Source: Candidatus Trichofilum aggregatum
GTDB lineage: Bacteria; Chloroflexota; Anaerolineae; Promineifilales; Promineifilaceae
Assembly (NCBI GenBank): GCA_016716885.1
Contig: JADJUV010000175.1
Coordinates: forward strand, 1-64,000
Reading direction: 5' to 3'
Length of the DNA stretch: 64,000 bases
Below are positions 1 to 8,867 of the stretch, piece after piece. The first letter of the stretch is position 1. The number at the start of each line of letters is the position of its first letter. A program made the translations under genes and the position numbers. The notes under the pieces were generated by a model that saw only the letters and a list, made by a program, of their open reading frames with translations, was not told the DNA's origin and ran no database searches.

Positions 1-121
1 CGGGAGCGCCGTTTGGGAAAATGGGGCAGGGTCAGCTAAAATCCCCCCTTGTTTGCACGGCCTCGACCGCCTATCCACCCTCTCAATTTCTTCTAAGGTA
101 TTAGCTACGCCTTTGTAATAT

Positions 122-150
122 TTGCCGTGTAAAAACGGTATGGGTATAGT
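122..150 (+). promoter_or_regulatory. Putative sigma-70-type promoter for the YYY cluster
   Basis: TTGCCG (122-127), a 17-base spacer and TATAGT (145-150) lie 54 bases before the ATG at 204. The same TTGCCG/17-base arrangement occurs before rpsO in this window. This is a pattern match only; no transcript evidence is available. The remaining bases 1-203 hold no gene that I can support. Confidence 0.4.
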
Positions 151-203
151 GCAGTCCGTTACGCATCTCATCCTGACTGGTCACAAGACAAAACACGGCT
201 CGT

Positions 204-1848
204 ATGGAAGAAACAAAACCCGCTGAAACCTTGCCTACTACCGGGCGCAATTGGGAAACCCTGGCTCTCATTCCCCTGGTCTTGATTATTTTACTAGGGG
301 CTTATTTTCGTTTTACCGGCTTAGATTGGGATGGCAGTAATCACCTGCACCCGGATGAGCGCTTTCTGACCATTGTGTCAGCCAAACTCCAGTCCGCCAG
401 TGGCCCCCTTGAGTATCTACAAACCTCAAAATCCCCCCTCAACCCGTACAATGCCAATGAAGGGTTTTATGTGTACGGCAATTTCCCCCTGACCGTGACC
501 CGGAAGTGGTGGCCGAATGGGCTACAAAATTGTGCGAGCGGCTCACCTGCCAGCATATTTACACCGCTTACGATGGTATTCAACTGGTGGGGCGGGCCTT
601 ATCGGCCCTGGTTGACCTGGTCTCTATTCTGTTCGTTTTTCTGATTGGCCGCCGATTGTATGATTGGCGGGCTGGTTTGGTGGGGGCGCTGCTGCTCGCG
701 GCCGCGGTGCTCCCCATCCAGCAATCCCACTTCTTCACCATGGACAACTGGGCCGCCGCCCTGACCACCCTCTCCATGTACGCCGCCGTCCGGGCCAGCG
801 AAAAAGGGGAAATGCCCTGGTACGCCCTCTTTGGCCTGGGGCTGGGACTAACCCTGGCCTCACGCATTAACCTGGCCCCTTTGGCCGATGGCAGGGGTCG
901 GCCGCGATCTCTGGCTGGCCCGTCGAGCACAAAACAACGGGACAACCGGGTGGGGTTATCTGCACGCCCCCCTGGGCAGTTGCCAGGGACAACGAGCGAT
1001 TCTTGGCGTGGGGCTGGCGGCCGCAATCTCCATTCTCACCTTCCGTCTGGCCCAACCCTACGCCTTCGCCGACTGAAATCATCCGCCAGCAAAGCCTCAC
1101 CGAAAACCGGGCAAGAGCCAGGCATTGCCTCATTCTGGGATCCATCATTGGCCTGAACCCCCAATGGGTCGGCAACATGGAGCAAATCCAGGCCCAACAA
1201 AGCCCCGATGCCTCGGCTCCACCCGCTACCCAATGGACCGACCGCGCCCCCATTATTTTTCCCTGGACCAACATGGTGCTGTGGGGCATGGGTTTACCCG
1301 CCGGGTTATTAGCCTGGGTTGGCTTCTTCTATGCCTTGTGGCGCATCATTCGCATGCGGCCCGACTGGATGGCTCACGCCCTGCCCGTAGCCTGGATCGG
1401 TGGCTATTTCTTGTTTGCCGCCACGCTGGGTCAAATCCATCCGCTACATGCTCCCGCTGTACCCGTTCCTGCTCCTGCTTAGCCGGATGGGCTTCGTGCT
1501 GGTGTGGGATTGGGCCAAGAAGAGGAAGCATCGCGGCCGCAAAAACCACTTTGGCCGGCGGTTTGGCCCCTGCTGGTCATTGTCCCCACCCTGCTCTGGG
1601 CCAACGCCTTTGTAGACATCTACCGCCAACCCGTCACCCGCGTGGCCGCCTCGGCCTGGATGTACGACAACATTCCCAGCGCGGCGACTTTGCTCTACAC
1701 CGTCAACGGCGAACCCCGCGAACTCAACCTGCCCTTGCGCGGCTACCGCTTTGATCCCAACGGCATTCCCGCCATTGTCCGTTTCACCTTACCAGAACAA
1801 GGAACCGTCACCGGCATCCGCTTTAATTATCTGACCAATGGCTCTTAG
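204..1848 (+). CDS. PMT-like GT-C membrane domain, N-terminal part of a YYY fusion protein (frameshifted)
   Basis: This is the first third of a protein that continues through 1838-2974 and 2978-5233. It begins at ATG 204 with a short cytoplasmic stretch and a membrane helix, followed by the loop motif HPDERF. An acidic DE pair in the first extracytoplasmic loop is typical of PMT/ArnT-like GT-C enzymes. Several more hydrophobic helices follow (for example ALVDLVSILFVFLIGRRLYD). The frame changes near 500, 890, 1070, 1440, 1530 and 1840, and each new frame continues a sensible membrane protein, so sequencing indels are more likely than decay. The extra N-terminal region before a YYY domain is known for one class of TIGR03662 proteins. 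Transfer of a sugar from a polyprenyl carrier is inferred, not shown. Confidence 0.6.
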
Positions 1849-2974
1849 CCACGCCCCGACCACCGCCGAAGGGACTTACCTCGAAGCCGAACCTACCCCA
1901 CCGGCTACCGGCCTGCTAAAAGTGGCCTTAGCCGTCAACACCCAAAGCGTTACCGCCGAACAAACCGTTACCGTCACCAGCGAACGTCAGTCCGTGACCA
2001 TTCCCCTACCCGAAACCAACCTGGCCGCCGAGAGTGAATATTTCTTCACCATTGACGCGGGACCTGGCAGCCCCATCGAGGCCCACAGTAGCATCATCAC
2101 CAGTGAGTCCTGGGACGATGGCCTGCCCGTGCGGATGAATGGGCGGGATGCTTACTCCCAATATTTTGAGGGCATCCAGATGGTGACCATTGATCCGGCC
2201 GCTCAGGCACGGGGCGACTATTATCAATGGCTGGATCAGGCCGATTATGTGGTGCTGAGTAGCCAACGCGCCGCCTGGTCACTACCCCGTATTCCCCTCA
2301 CCTTCCCGCTGGCAACCCGCTATTACGAAGCCTTATTCAGCGGCGAACTGGGTTTTGAATTAATCAACCAATACCACGCTGACCTACACATCGGGCCGCT
2401 GTACATCAGTGATGTGGGTGGCAAATTGAGTTGGGGCAAACCCCCAGAAGTGGGTTGGCCGCCCCCCAGTGAACTGGCGGTGGAAGAGGCGTTCAGCGTT
2501 TATGATCACCCGCCGGTGTGGATTTTTGCCAAAACGGATGAGTACAGTCTGGAGCGGGTGGAATCGGTGCTGGGGGCGGTGGACTTGAGCAATCAGGTGT
2601 TTATGACCCCAGGCCAGGCCACGGACAGCCCCAACGGCCTGATGCTCAGCCCGGCAGAGCAGGCCGTGCAAACGGCGAATGGCACCTTTGCTGACACGTT
2701 TAACCCGGATGGCTTTTTGTCGCAGAACCCCACCGCGGCCGCGATCATCTGGTGGTTAGCCATTATCCTGCTCGGTTGGTTTAACTTTCCTCTCTCCTGG
2801 CTCGTTTTTCGCGGACTCCCCAGTCGGGGCTACATCTTTTCGCGCATATTCGTCTTGTTGCTCATTGCCTACTTCGGCTGGATTCTCGCCAGTCTGAACA
2901 TTTTGCCGAACACCAGAGGGACGCTCCTGCTGGTCTGGCTCTGCTGCTGGTCGCCAATGGGCTCATTCTTGTGA
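1838..2974 (+). CDS. Middle part of the YYY fusion: extracytoplasmic domain and first YYY helices
   Basis: This frame carries a soluble, beta-rich stretch of about 280 residues, probably outside the membrane. Two helices follow whose sequence (SRGYIFSRIFVLLLIAYFGW, then LNILPNTRG) matches the usual opening of a DUF2298/YYY domain; the start of the separate YYY gene at 5243 reads very similarly. The stop at 2972-2974 is probably false. Shifting one base near 2935 gives an uninterrupted LALLLVANGLILVKW, and a second shift near 2998 returns to the frame of the next segment. I therefore read it as one gene with the flanking segments. Confidence 0.6.
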   Translation: MALSHAPTTAEGTYLEAEPTPPATGLLKVALAVNTQSVTAEQTVTVTSERQSVTIPLPETNLAAESEYFFTIDAGPGSPIEAHSSIITSESWDDGLPVRMNGRDAYSQYFEGIQMVTIDPAAQARGDYYQWLDQADYVVLSSQRAAWSLPRIPLTFPLATRYYEALFSGELGFELINQYHADLHIGPLYISDVGGKLSWGKPPEVGWPPPSELAVEEAFSVYDHPPVWIFAKTDEYSLERVESVLGAVDLSNQVFMTPGQATDSPNGLMLSPAEQAVQTANGTFADTFNPDGFLSQNPTAAAIIWWLAIILLGWFNFPLSWLVFRGLPSRGYIFSRIFVLLLIAYFGWILASLNILPNTRGTLLLVWLCCWSPMGSFL

Positions 2975-2977
2975 AAT

Positions 2978-5233
2978 GGCGATCAGGCCATCTTCCGTTT
3001 TGTGCGGCAAAACCTCGCCTTCATCGGCGTGGCCGAACTGTGCGCCCTGGCCCTTTACCTCATCCTGATCATCATCCGCCTGGGCAACCCGGACGTGTGG
3101 GACGTGATCTGGGGGGGCGAAAAGCCCATGGATCTGACCTATTTCACAGCGGTGATGAAGAGCACCACCTTCCCGCCCTATGATCCCTGGCTGGCGGGTG
3201 GCTACATCAACTATTACTACTGGGGTTTTGTCTACGTGGGGGCACTGACCAAACTCCTGGCAATTGTGCCTACCGTGGCCTACAACCTGATTCTGCCCAT
3301 GTTGTTTAGCTTTACGGGCATGGCTGTGTTTAGTCTGGCGTATGATTTGGTGGCCCGATGGGAACTCAGGGGAACTCAAGTGGCCGTTAGCCGTGAGCCG
3401 CTAGCCGTTAGCGAAAAACAACCAACCGCCAGCGGCCAACAGCCAACAGCCAACAGCACTCAGCAGTCTCCAGTCTCCAGTCTCTCAGTCTCTCAGTCTC
3501 TCAAGATGAGAGCAGTGGGGGCAGGCATCGCGGCCGCGGTCATTTGTGTGCTCCTGGGTAATCTGGCACAGGTCGGCATGATTCTGTCCACCTGGCACAA
3601 ATCCAGCGACAGCACCGTCAACACCGGCATTACCGCCATAGACACCCTGGTGAAAACCGTAGATGGTGGTTTAGATTTGTTGTCTCCTGAAAAAACCGCC
3701 CCCATTTACACCGGCGACTGGTTCTGGTTATCCAGCCGGGCCATCAACTACAATCCGGGCGAAGTCCAGCCTATCACCGAGTTCCCCTTCTTCACTTATC
3801 TGTACGGCGACCTTCACGCCCACATGATAGACATGCCCCTGACCATGTTGGCCCTGGCCTGGGCGGTGTCGTTGGTCATGGCCGCCCATCTAAAAGAGCG
3901 GGAACGCCCCTGGCGCATGGTGCTTTTGTGGCTGGTAGGCGGCATCATGGTCAGCGCTTTGCAGGCGGTCAATACCTGGGACTGGCCTACCTTTCTCATG
4001 CTGGCCTTCCTGGCCATCCTGTATCGAGCCATAACCACCGCCAAACGCCTGGACATGTCCACGCTGGCTCAGGCGGGTCTCCAAATCGTCGCGTTTGCCG
4101 CTATTTTCAGCCTGGCTTTCCGACCTTACAGCGACAACTTTGGCTCTGGGTACACGTCGCTGTCATTGTGGCAAGGTTCATACACCGAAGTTTTTAATTA
4201 TCTGAGTGTCTATGGGCTGTTTCTCTTCCTGGCCCTCACCTATCTGGTGGTGGAGTTTCGCCGCTGGGCGAAAACATGGACTCAGGCCGGATTGGCGACG
4301 TTAGCACCGCTGATGTGGCCGCTCATTATGGGCGCGGCCGCAACCGTTCTGCTCATCATCATCATGCTCATGCGGGATTACTGGATCGCTCCCCTGGTCT
4401 TCCCCCTGGTGCTCCTGGCCGGGCTGATGGGGCTACGAGCCAACCTGGAAGTGGAGCGGCGTATTGTCCTGATTCTCATCTCGGCATCTCTGTTCCTGAC
4501 CCTGTTTGTGGAGATTTTTGTCCTGGACGGTGACGTGGGGCGGATGAATACGGTGTTTAAGTTTTACATGCAGGTGTGGCTCATGTTGAGCGTCGTGGGG
4601 GGTGTCTCTCTGGCCTGGGTGTGGCCGCACATTCGCCAACGACGGGGCTGGCTGGCCGTGTTAGGGGTGTTACTGTTCGCGGCCGCGCTCTATCCCCTCA
4701 CCGCTACCCCGGCCAAATGGGCCATCCGCATGACCCAGACCGCCCCGAAAACGCTGGACGGCATGGTGTTCATGCAAAGCACCAGCTATGGAGACAACGG
4801 GCAGACGGTCCAGTTGTCCTTTGATTATGAAGCCCTGCAATGGATGCAACGGCACATCGAGGGGTCGCCCGTTATTGCCGAGGGGCGCGGCGCGTCCGAG
4901 TACCGCTCCGTCACCGGGCGGGTGTCCATGTACACCGGATTGCCTTCCATCGTGGGTTGGGACTGGCATCAGCGGCAACAGCGGGCCGTGTTACCCGGAG
5001 CCACCGTGCCTAACCGCATCACCGATGTACAAACACTTTACACCACCACAGACATGAACGAGGCCCAACGTATTATTGAAAAATACGGCGTGCAATATGT
5101 CTATGTGGGGCAGTTAGAGTACGTTTATTATGACATCAACGGCCTGCTGAAATTTGATCAAATGGTTGAGGCGGGTTATCTGCAAGAGGTGTACCGCAAT
5201 GGTGGCACTTCCATCTACAAAGTAATGCAGTAG
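2978..5233 (+). CDS. Chlor_Arch_YYY (DUF2298) domain, main part of the first YYY protein
   Basis: This is a highly hydrophobic protein of unknown biochemical function, with the hallmark motif YINYYYWGFVYVG after GGEKPMD and PPYDPWLAG. Those motifs identify the TIGR03662/DUF2298 family, which is known from Chloroflexota and archaea and travels with TIGR03663 proteins, as it does here. About ten membrane helices are visible, and the C-terminal 170 residues are soluble. An odd Ser/Gln/Val-rich insert after the YYY helices (about 3380-3505) is encoded by heptamer tandem repeats and is absent at the same place in the second YYY gene. The stop is 9 bases before the ATG of the next gene, so the two are probably co-transcribed. 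Confidence 0.8.
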   Translation, partial: GDQAIFRFVRQNLAFIGVAELCALALYLILIIIRLGNPDVWDVIWGGEKPMDLTYFTAVMKSTTFPPYDPWLAGGYINYYYWGFVYVGALTKLLAIVPTVAYNLILPMLFSFTGMAVFSLAYDLVARWELRGTQVAVSREPLAVSEKQPTASGQQPTANSTQQSPVSSLSVSQSLKMRAVGAGIAAAVICVLLGNLAQVGMILSTWHKSSDSTVNTGITAIDTLVKTVDGGLDLLSPEKTAPIYTGDWFWLSSRAINYNPGEVQPITEFPFFTYLYGDLHAHMIDMPLTMLALAWAVSLVMAAHLKERERPWRMVLLWLVGGIMVSALQAVNTWDWPTFLMLAFLAILYRAITTAKRLDMSTLAQAGLQIVAFAAIFSLAFRPYSDNFGSGYTSLSLWQGSYTEVFNYLSVYGLFLFLALTYLVVEFRRWAKTWTQAGLATLAPLMWPLIMGAAATVLLIIIMLMRDYWIAPLVFPLVLLAGLMGLRANLEVERRIVLILISASLFLTLFVEIFVLDGDVGRMNTVFKFYMQVWLMLSVVGGVSLAWVWPHIRQRRGWLAVLGVLLFAAALYPLTATPAKWAIRMTQTAPKTLDGMVFMQSTSYGDNGQTVQLSFDYEALQWMQRHIEGSPVIAEGRGASEYRSVTGRVSMYTGLPSIVGWDWHQRQQRAVLPGATVPNRITDVQTLYTTTDMNEAQRIIEKYGVQYVYVGQLEYVYYDINGLLKFDQMVEAGYLQEVYRNGGTSIYKVMQ
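3383..3503 (+). repeat. Heptamer tandem tracts inside the first YYY gene
   Basis: Three 7-base tracts follow one another: GCCGTTA-like units four times (3383-3410), CCAACAG three times (3436-3456), and CAGTCTC/CAGTCTCT units (about 3463-3503). They are translated as a low-complexity Ser/Gln/Val segment in frame. The second YYY gene lacks an insert at the matching position, so this looks like a later insertion into coding sequence. Confidence 0.7.
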
Positions 5234-5242
5234 GACAGGATT

Positions 5243-7917
5243 ATGGATACGACCGAACTTTTCGCGGCCGCACGCTGGTGGTTGGTGCTCATGGTATTGG
5301 GCGCGGCCGCGACACCGCTCACCGCCTATCTACTCCACCGCCTGCCCGACCGGGGATACGCCTTCACCAAGATGATCGGCCTGCTCCTGGTCAGTTACCT
5401 GTTCTGGTTTTTAGGGAGCCTCGGCTTTTTAGGCAACACCACCGGGGGCATCGTGCTGGCTGTGCTGATTGTGGCTGGTTTGTCCGCCCTGGCCCTGCGC
5501 CAGATGGCTGAACCGCTCATCCCCTGGTTAAAGGCCAACAGTCGCCAAATCCTCACCACCGAACTGCTTTTTTTGCTACTGTTTGCCGTGTGGGTGTGGG
5601 TACGCGCCCAAAACCCCACCATTTTGAACACCGAAAAGCCGATGGAATTCGCTTTTCTTAATTCGGTGGGCCGCAGTCCCCAGTTTCCGCCGCTAGACCC
5701 CTGGCTTTCTGGTTACTCGATTAGCTACTACTACTTTGGTTATGTAATGGTTTCCGTGCTGGCCCGCTTGTCAGCCGTGGCCGAACCCATCGCCTTTAAC
5801 CTGGGCGTGGCCTGGCTGGTGGCTGGGGCGGGTGTGGGGGCGTTTGGTCTGGTTTATAACCTGATTGCCAGCCATAAAGCGGCTCTGCGACGCAAAGCCG
5901 TGGGTTTTGCCCTGGTGGCGGCCTTAGCCATTCCCTTAGCGGGCAATGGGCAAATGCTCCTGGAACTGCTCCATGCCAGTGGCGTGGGTTCGACGGAATT
6001 TTGGGCCTGGCTAGATGTCCGTGACATCAACGGCCCGGCCGTGGTCACAGAAACACCCCGTTACGAAACATCAGGTTGGTGGTGGTGGCGCTCTTCGCGG
6101 GTTATCCATGAGTACACCCTCAGCGGCCGCGCCGAGGAAGGGCTGGAACCCATCGCCGAGTTTCCCGGGTTTAGCTTCATGTTGGGCGATATGCACCCGC
6201 ATGTGCTGGCCTTGCCCTTTGCCTTTGTCAGTCTGGCCCTGGCCTTTGCCTGGTGGCTGAAGCCGGGGATCAAGGGGAAGGAGTGGGATGCGTTTGATGG
6301 CCGCGGCCGCGTTCAACACCTTTTCCACCATATCAACCCCGTCTTCTGGCTGTTTACGGCCATCGTGCTGGGTGGCCTCTCCTTCCTCAACACCTGGGAT
6401 GTGCTCATCCACCTGTTTGTGGTGATCGCCGCCTTTGCCCTGGCCCAATGGCGTGACAATGGCTGGCATTCGCGTATTCTGGTTCAGACCCTTACCCTGG
6501 CCGTTTCTCTGGTTATCGGCGCGATTGTGTTGTACCTGCCCTTTTACCTGGGTTTCCGTTCCCAGGCGGGCGCACCCTTTATTTTGCCCATGCTCATGCG
6601 CCCCACCCGGCTGGCCCATTTCCTCATCATCTTCGGCCTGCCACTCCTGGTGATTGTCGTTTTTCTGGTGTCGCTGATCGTCAGGCAAAAACAACGCGCC
6701 TGGAAAATTGCCCTTTACGCTGGGGGGGGATTGGTCTTGGGTCTCATCGGCTTGATGCTCCTCATGGGTCTCCTCATTGCCAGTAGCCCGGATGGGGCCA
6801 GCATGGTTATGACCCTGAGCAATGATTTAGCGCGGCCGCTAACCCCGCCCTTACCGGATGTGTCCTGGTTTGGTCGTTTCAGTTGGGGTCTGGGGGCGGT
6901 GGCGAATATCGTTCCCGCCGTTATCGGGGCACGCCTGGCTTCGCCGGGTGTCACCTTACTCCTGGGAACCATCATCGGCCTGACGGTGATGTGGTACGCG
7001 GGGATGTTTGGGGAAGGGGAGGCCGTTGGCGGTGGGCTGCTGGCCGCTGGCAGTGAGCCGTTGGCCGCGACCAATCTCCAGTCTCCAGTCTCCAGTCTCT
7101 CAGTCTCTCAGTCTCTCAGTCTCCAGTCTCCCAGTCTCCAGTCTCCCCTCTCCTCACCCTCTACCCCGCCCTCCCCTTTGTCCTGCTCCTGGTAGTAACA
7201 GGGGCTTTGCTGACGCTAGGGCCAGAGTATGTGTACCTGAAGGACAATTTTGGTCAGCGACTGAATACCATTTTTAAGTTTTATTATCAGGCGTGGGTGA
7301 TGTTGGGCGCGGCCGCGCTCGTGGCCCTTTATTATTTACTAGAAGAAGAGAAATGGGCCGGGTATGTGACGGGGACAGTGTATGCGGTGGGGCTTGCGGC
7401 CGCGCTTCTGTTCCCGTTCTATGCCGTGCAATCTCGTGGTATGGAGTATCGGGGTGCACCCGACAACGAGTTTCGTCGGCCAGCCACCCTCAATGGGTTG
7501 GCCCATCTGCAAAATGACCAACCCGATGAGTACGCCGCTATTATGTGGTTGCGCGAAAACGTGAGTGGCGCACCGGTTCTTGTGGAAGCGGTGGGGGGGG
7601 CCTACAGCCCCGACTATGCCCGCGTCTCTGCCGAAACCGGCATTCCTGCCGTACTTGGCTGGGCCAATCACGAATACCAATGGCGCGGCACCACCTCTGA
7701 ACCCGCCGAACGGGAACAGGCCATCGCCCAAATTTATAACAACACCGACTGGCTGACGGTCAGCGAGTTATTAATCAAATATAACGTTGAATATGTCTAT
7801 GTGGGCAGAACGGAACAAACCGATTATGCCCCGGAAGGGTTAGCCAAATTCGCCCAATACATGGATGTGGCTTATCAAAATAATTCCGTGGTTATCTACC
7901 ACTGGCAACCGAACTAA
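5243..7917 (+). CDS. Second Chlor_Arch_YYY (DUF2298) membrane protein (one frameshift)
   Basis: The start at ATG 5243 is preceded by a purine-rich AGGACAGG. The protein opens with RGYAFTKMIGLLLVSYLFWF and has TEKPMEF, PPLDPWLSG and the family motif YSISYYYFGYVMV, so it is a single-copy YYY protein of about 890 residues. The first frame stops at 7195 but the protein clearly continues in the next frame (LTLGPEYVYLKDNFGQRLNT) to 7917. The shift falls in or just after a CAGTCTC repeat tract (about 7073-7147), where an indel is easy to make. The C-terminal part resembles the soluble tail of the first YYY protein (both contain YNVEYVYVG or YGVQYVYVG). The role in surface glycosylation is inferred from company only. 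Confidence 0.8.
7073..7147 (+). repeat. CAGTCTC-type tandem tract inside the second YYY gene
   Basis: About ten 7-8 base units related to CAGTCTC/CAGTCTCT. The same unit occurs inside the first YYY gene (about 3463-3503) and between genes at about 46350-46420. The position in this protein differs from that in the first YYY gene, which points to independent insertion. Confidence 0.75.
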
Positions 7918-8004
7918 GGGCGGTTGGTAGCGAACAATAACCATCGTCGAATAATGACCCGTGCTAAGAGCCGGCTAAAGCCTCGACTCCGGGCGTGCTA
8001 TAGT

Positions 8005-8094
8005 TGGTTAGATAATCATTTGGAGTCTTAGTTTGTAGTGACCGCTTTGGCAGCCCGCTAAAGCGGTCCTAAACAAAATTCTTGAAAGCTATAG
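8005..8094 (+). repeat. Dispersed hairpin element A, copy 1
   Basis: The element carries the core TTTGTAGTGACCGCTTT and its inverted partner GCCCGCTAAAGCGGTC. The left flank (TTAGATAATCATTTGGAGTC) and right flank (TTCTTGAAAGCTATAG) recur, reverse-complemented, around the copy at 61263-61371. Hence the mobile or copied unit is about 90-100 bases, larger than the hairpin alone. It lies in the 220-base gap between the YYY and Nudix genes, which otherwise holds nothing that I recognise. Confidence 0.65.
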
Positions 8095-8113
8095 ATGGTG
8101 TAGACGCTTTAGC

Positions 8114-8134
8114 GCAACACGCAACACGCAACAC
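8114..8134 (+). repeat. (GCAACAC)3 heptamer tract
   Basis: Three perfect tandem copies of a 7-base unit end five bases before the chosen ATG of the Nudix gene. This is one of several heptamer tracts at gene edges in this window. Confidence 0.8.
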
Positions 8135-8138
8135 GCTT

Positions 8139-8606
8139 ATGGCACAACTCATTTACGGTCCACGAATTGGTAAGAACGCGCCACTCCGGGTAGGCTGTTC
8201 GGCGATTATTTTTGATGAAACCGGCGAACGGATTTTGTTGACCCAACGCACGGATAATGGGCAGTGGTGTTTGCCCGGTGGCGGCATGGATAGCGGTGAG
8301 AGCGCCAGTGAGGCGATCATCCGTGAGGTGTGGGAAGAAACCGGTTTACAGGTTGAGGTAGATAGGTTAGCCGGAATCTACACCACCCCGGATCGCATTG
8401 TCCGTTATGCCGATGGCAACCAATTCCAGTTCGTGGCCTTTTCGTTCATCGTCCATATCATCGGCGGCGAACTGGGGCTGAGTGATGAAACAACCGCCTT
8501 TGGTTATTTTACGCGGGCGGAAATGGCCCACATGGATGTGATGGAACATCATATTGAGCGGATTGAAGAGGCGTTGATGGGCAACGCGGCCGCGTTCATC
8601 CGTTAG
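8139..8606 (+). CDS. Nudix hydrolase
   Basis: This is a small soluble pyrophosphohydrolase of about 155 residues. The Nudix box is complete: GGMDSGESASEAIIREVWEETGL fits GX5EX7REUXEEXGU, which binds the metal and positions the substrate diphosphate. An in-frame ATG exists at 8082, but the sequence between is repeat-derived, so ATG 8139 is preferred. The substrate cannot be told. Its place between membrane glycosyltransferase-like genes would suit a nucleotide-sugar or sanitising role, but that is a guess. Confidence 0.85.
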   Translation: MAQLIYGPRIGKNAPLRVGCSAIIFDETGERILLTQRTDNGQWCLPGGGMDSGESASEAIIREVWEETGLQVEVDRLAGIYTTPDRIVRYADGNQFQFVAFSFIVHIIGGELGLSDETTAFGYFTRAEMAHMDVMEHHIERIEEALMGNAAAFIR

Positions 8607-8624
8607 AAATCATCGACAGAGGTT

Positions 8625-8822
8625 AGAGTGCAGAGCTAGAGCTAGAGCTAGCGGGTTCTCCTACGAAAATAACGAACCGCAGAGACGCAGAGGAAAAGAA
8701 AAATCTGTATAAATCTGTGAAATGGTTAAATTTTTATTCTTCTTGGTGCGCCAAAGGCACATGGGGAACTCCCGAGTAATTCCCTCTAGCTCTCTCCTCT
8801 AGCTCTAAACTCCAGTTACAGT
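8625..8822. repeat. Dispersed repeat B, copy 1, with CGCAGAGACGCAGAGG-type repeat
   Basis: The gap between the Nudix gene and the next CDS is made of repeats: GAGCTA units in tandem near 8630, a CGCAGAGACGCAGAGG stretch (about 8682-8697), and CTCTAGCTCTAAACTCCAGT near 8796-8815. The last motif recurs at 11516-11602 and 32484-32552. No gene is supported here. Confidence 0.55.
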
Positions 8823-8867
8823 TTATTAGCTACGCATTTCCCTCAGCGAATGTGTATAAGAGAAGTT

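Noticed and set aside
580..1026. Minus-strand open frames opposite the PMT-like segment
   Set aside because: They mirror the coding strand of a GC-rich membrane protein and show Arg/Pro/Ser-rich shadow composition.
3383..3503. CRISPR-like array in the YYY gene
   Set aside because: The units are only 7-8 bases, tandem and without spacers.
5219..5245. First and second YYY genes as one fused double-YYY protein
   Set aside because: The stop at 5231-5233 is followed by a ribosome-binding-like AGGACAGG and a normal ATG at 5243, so two genes are more likely.
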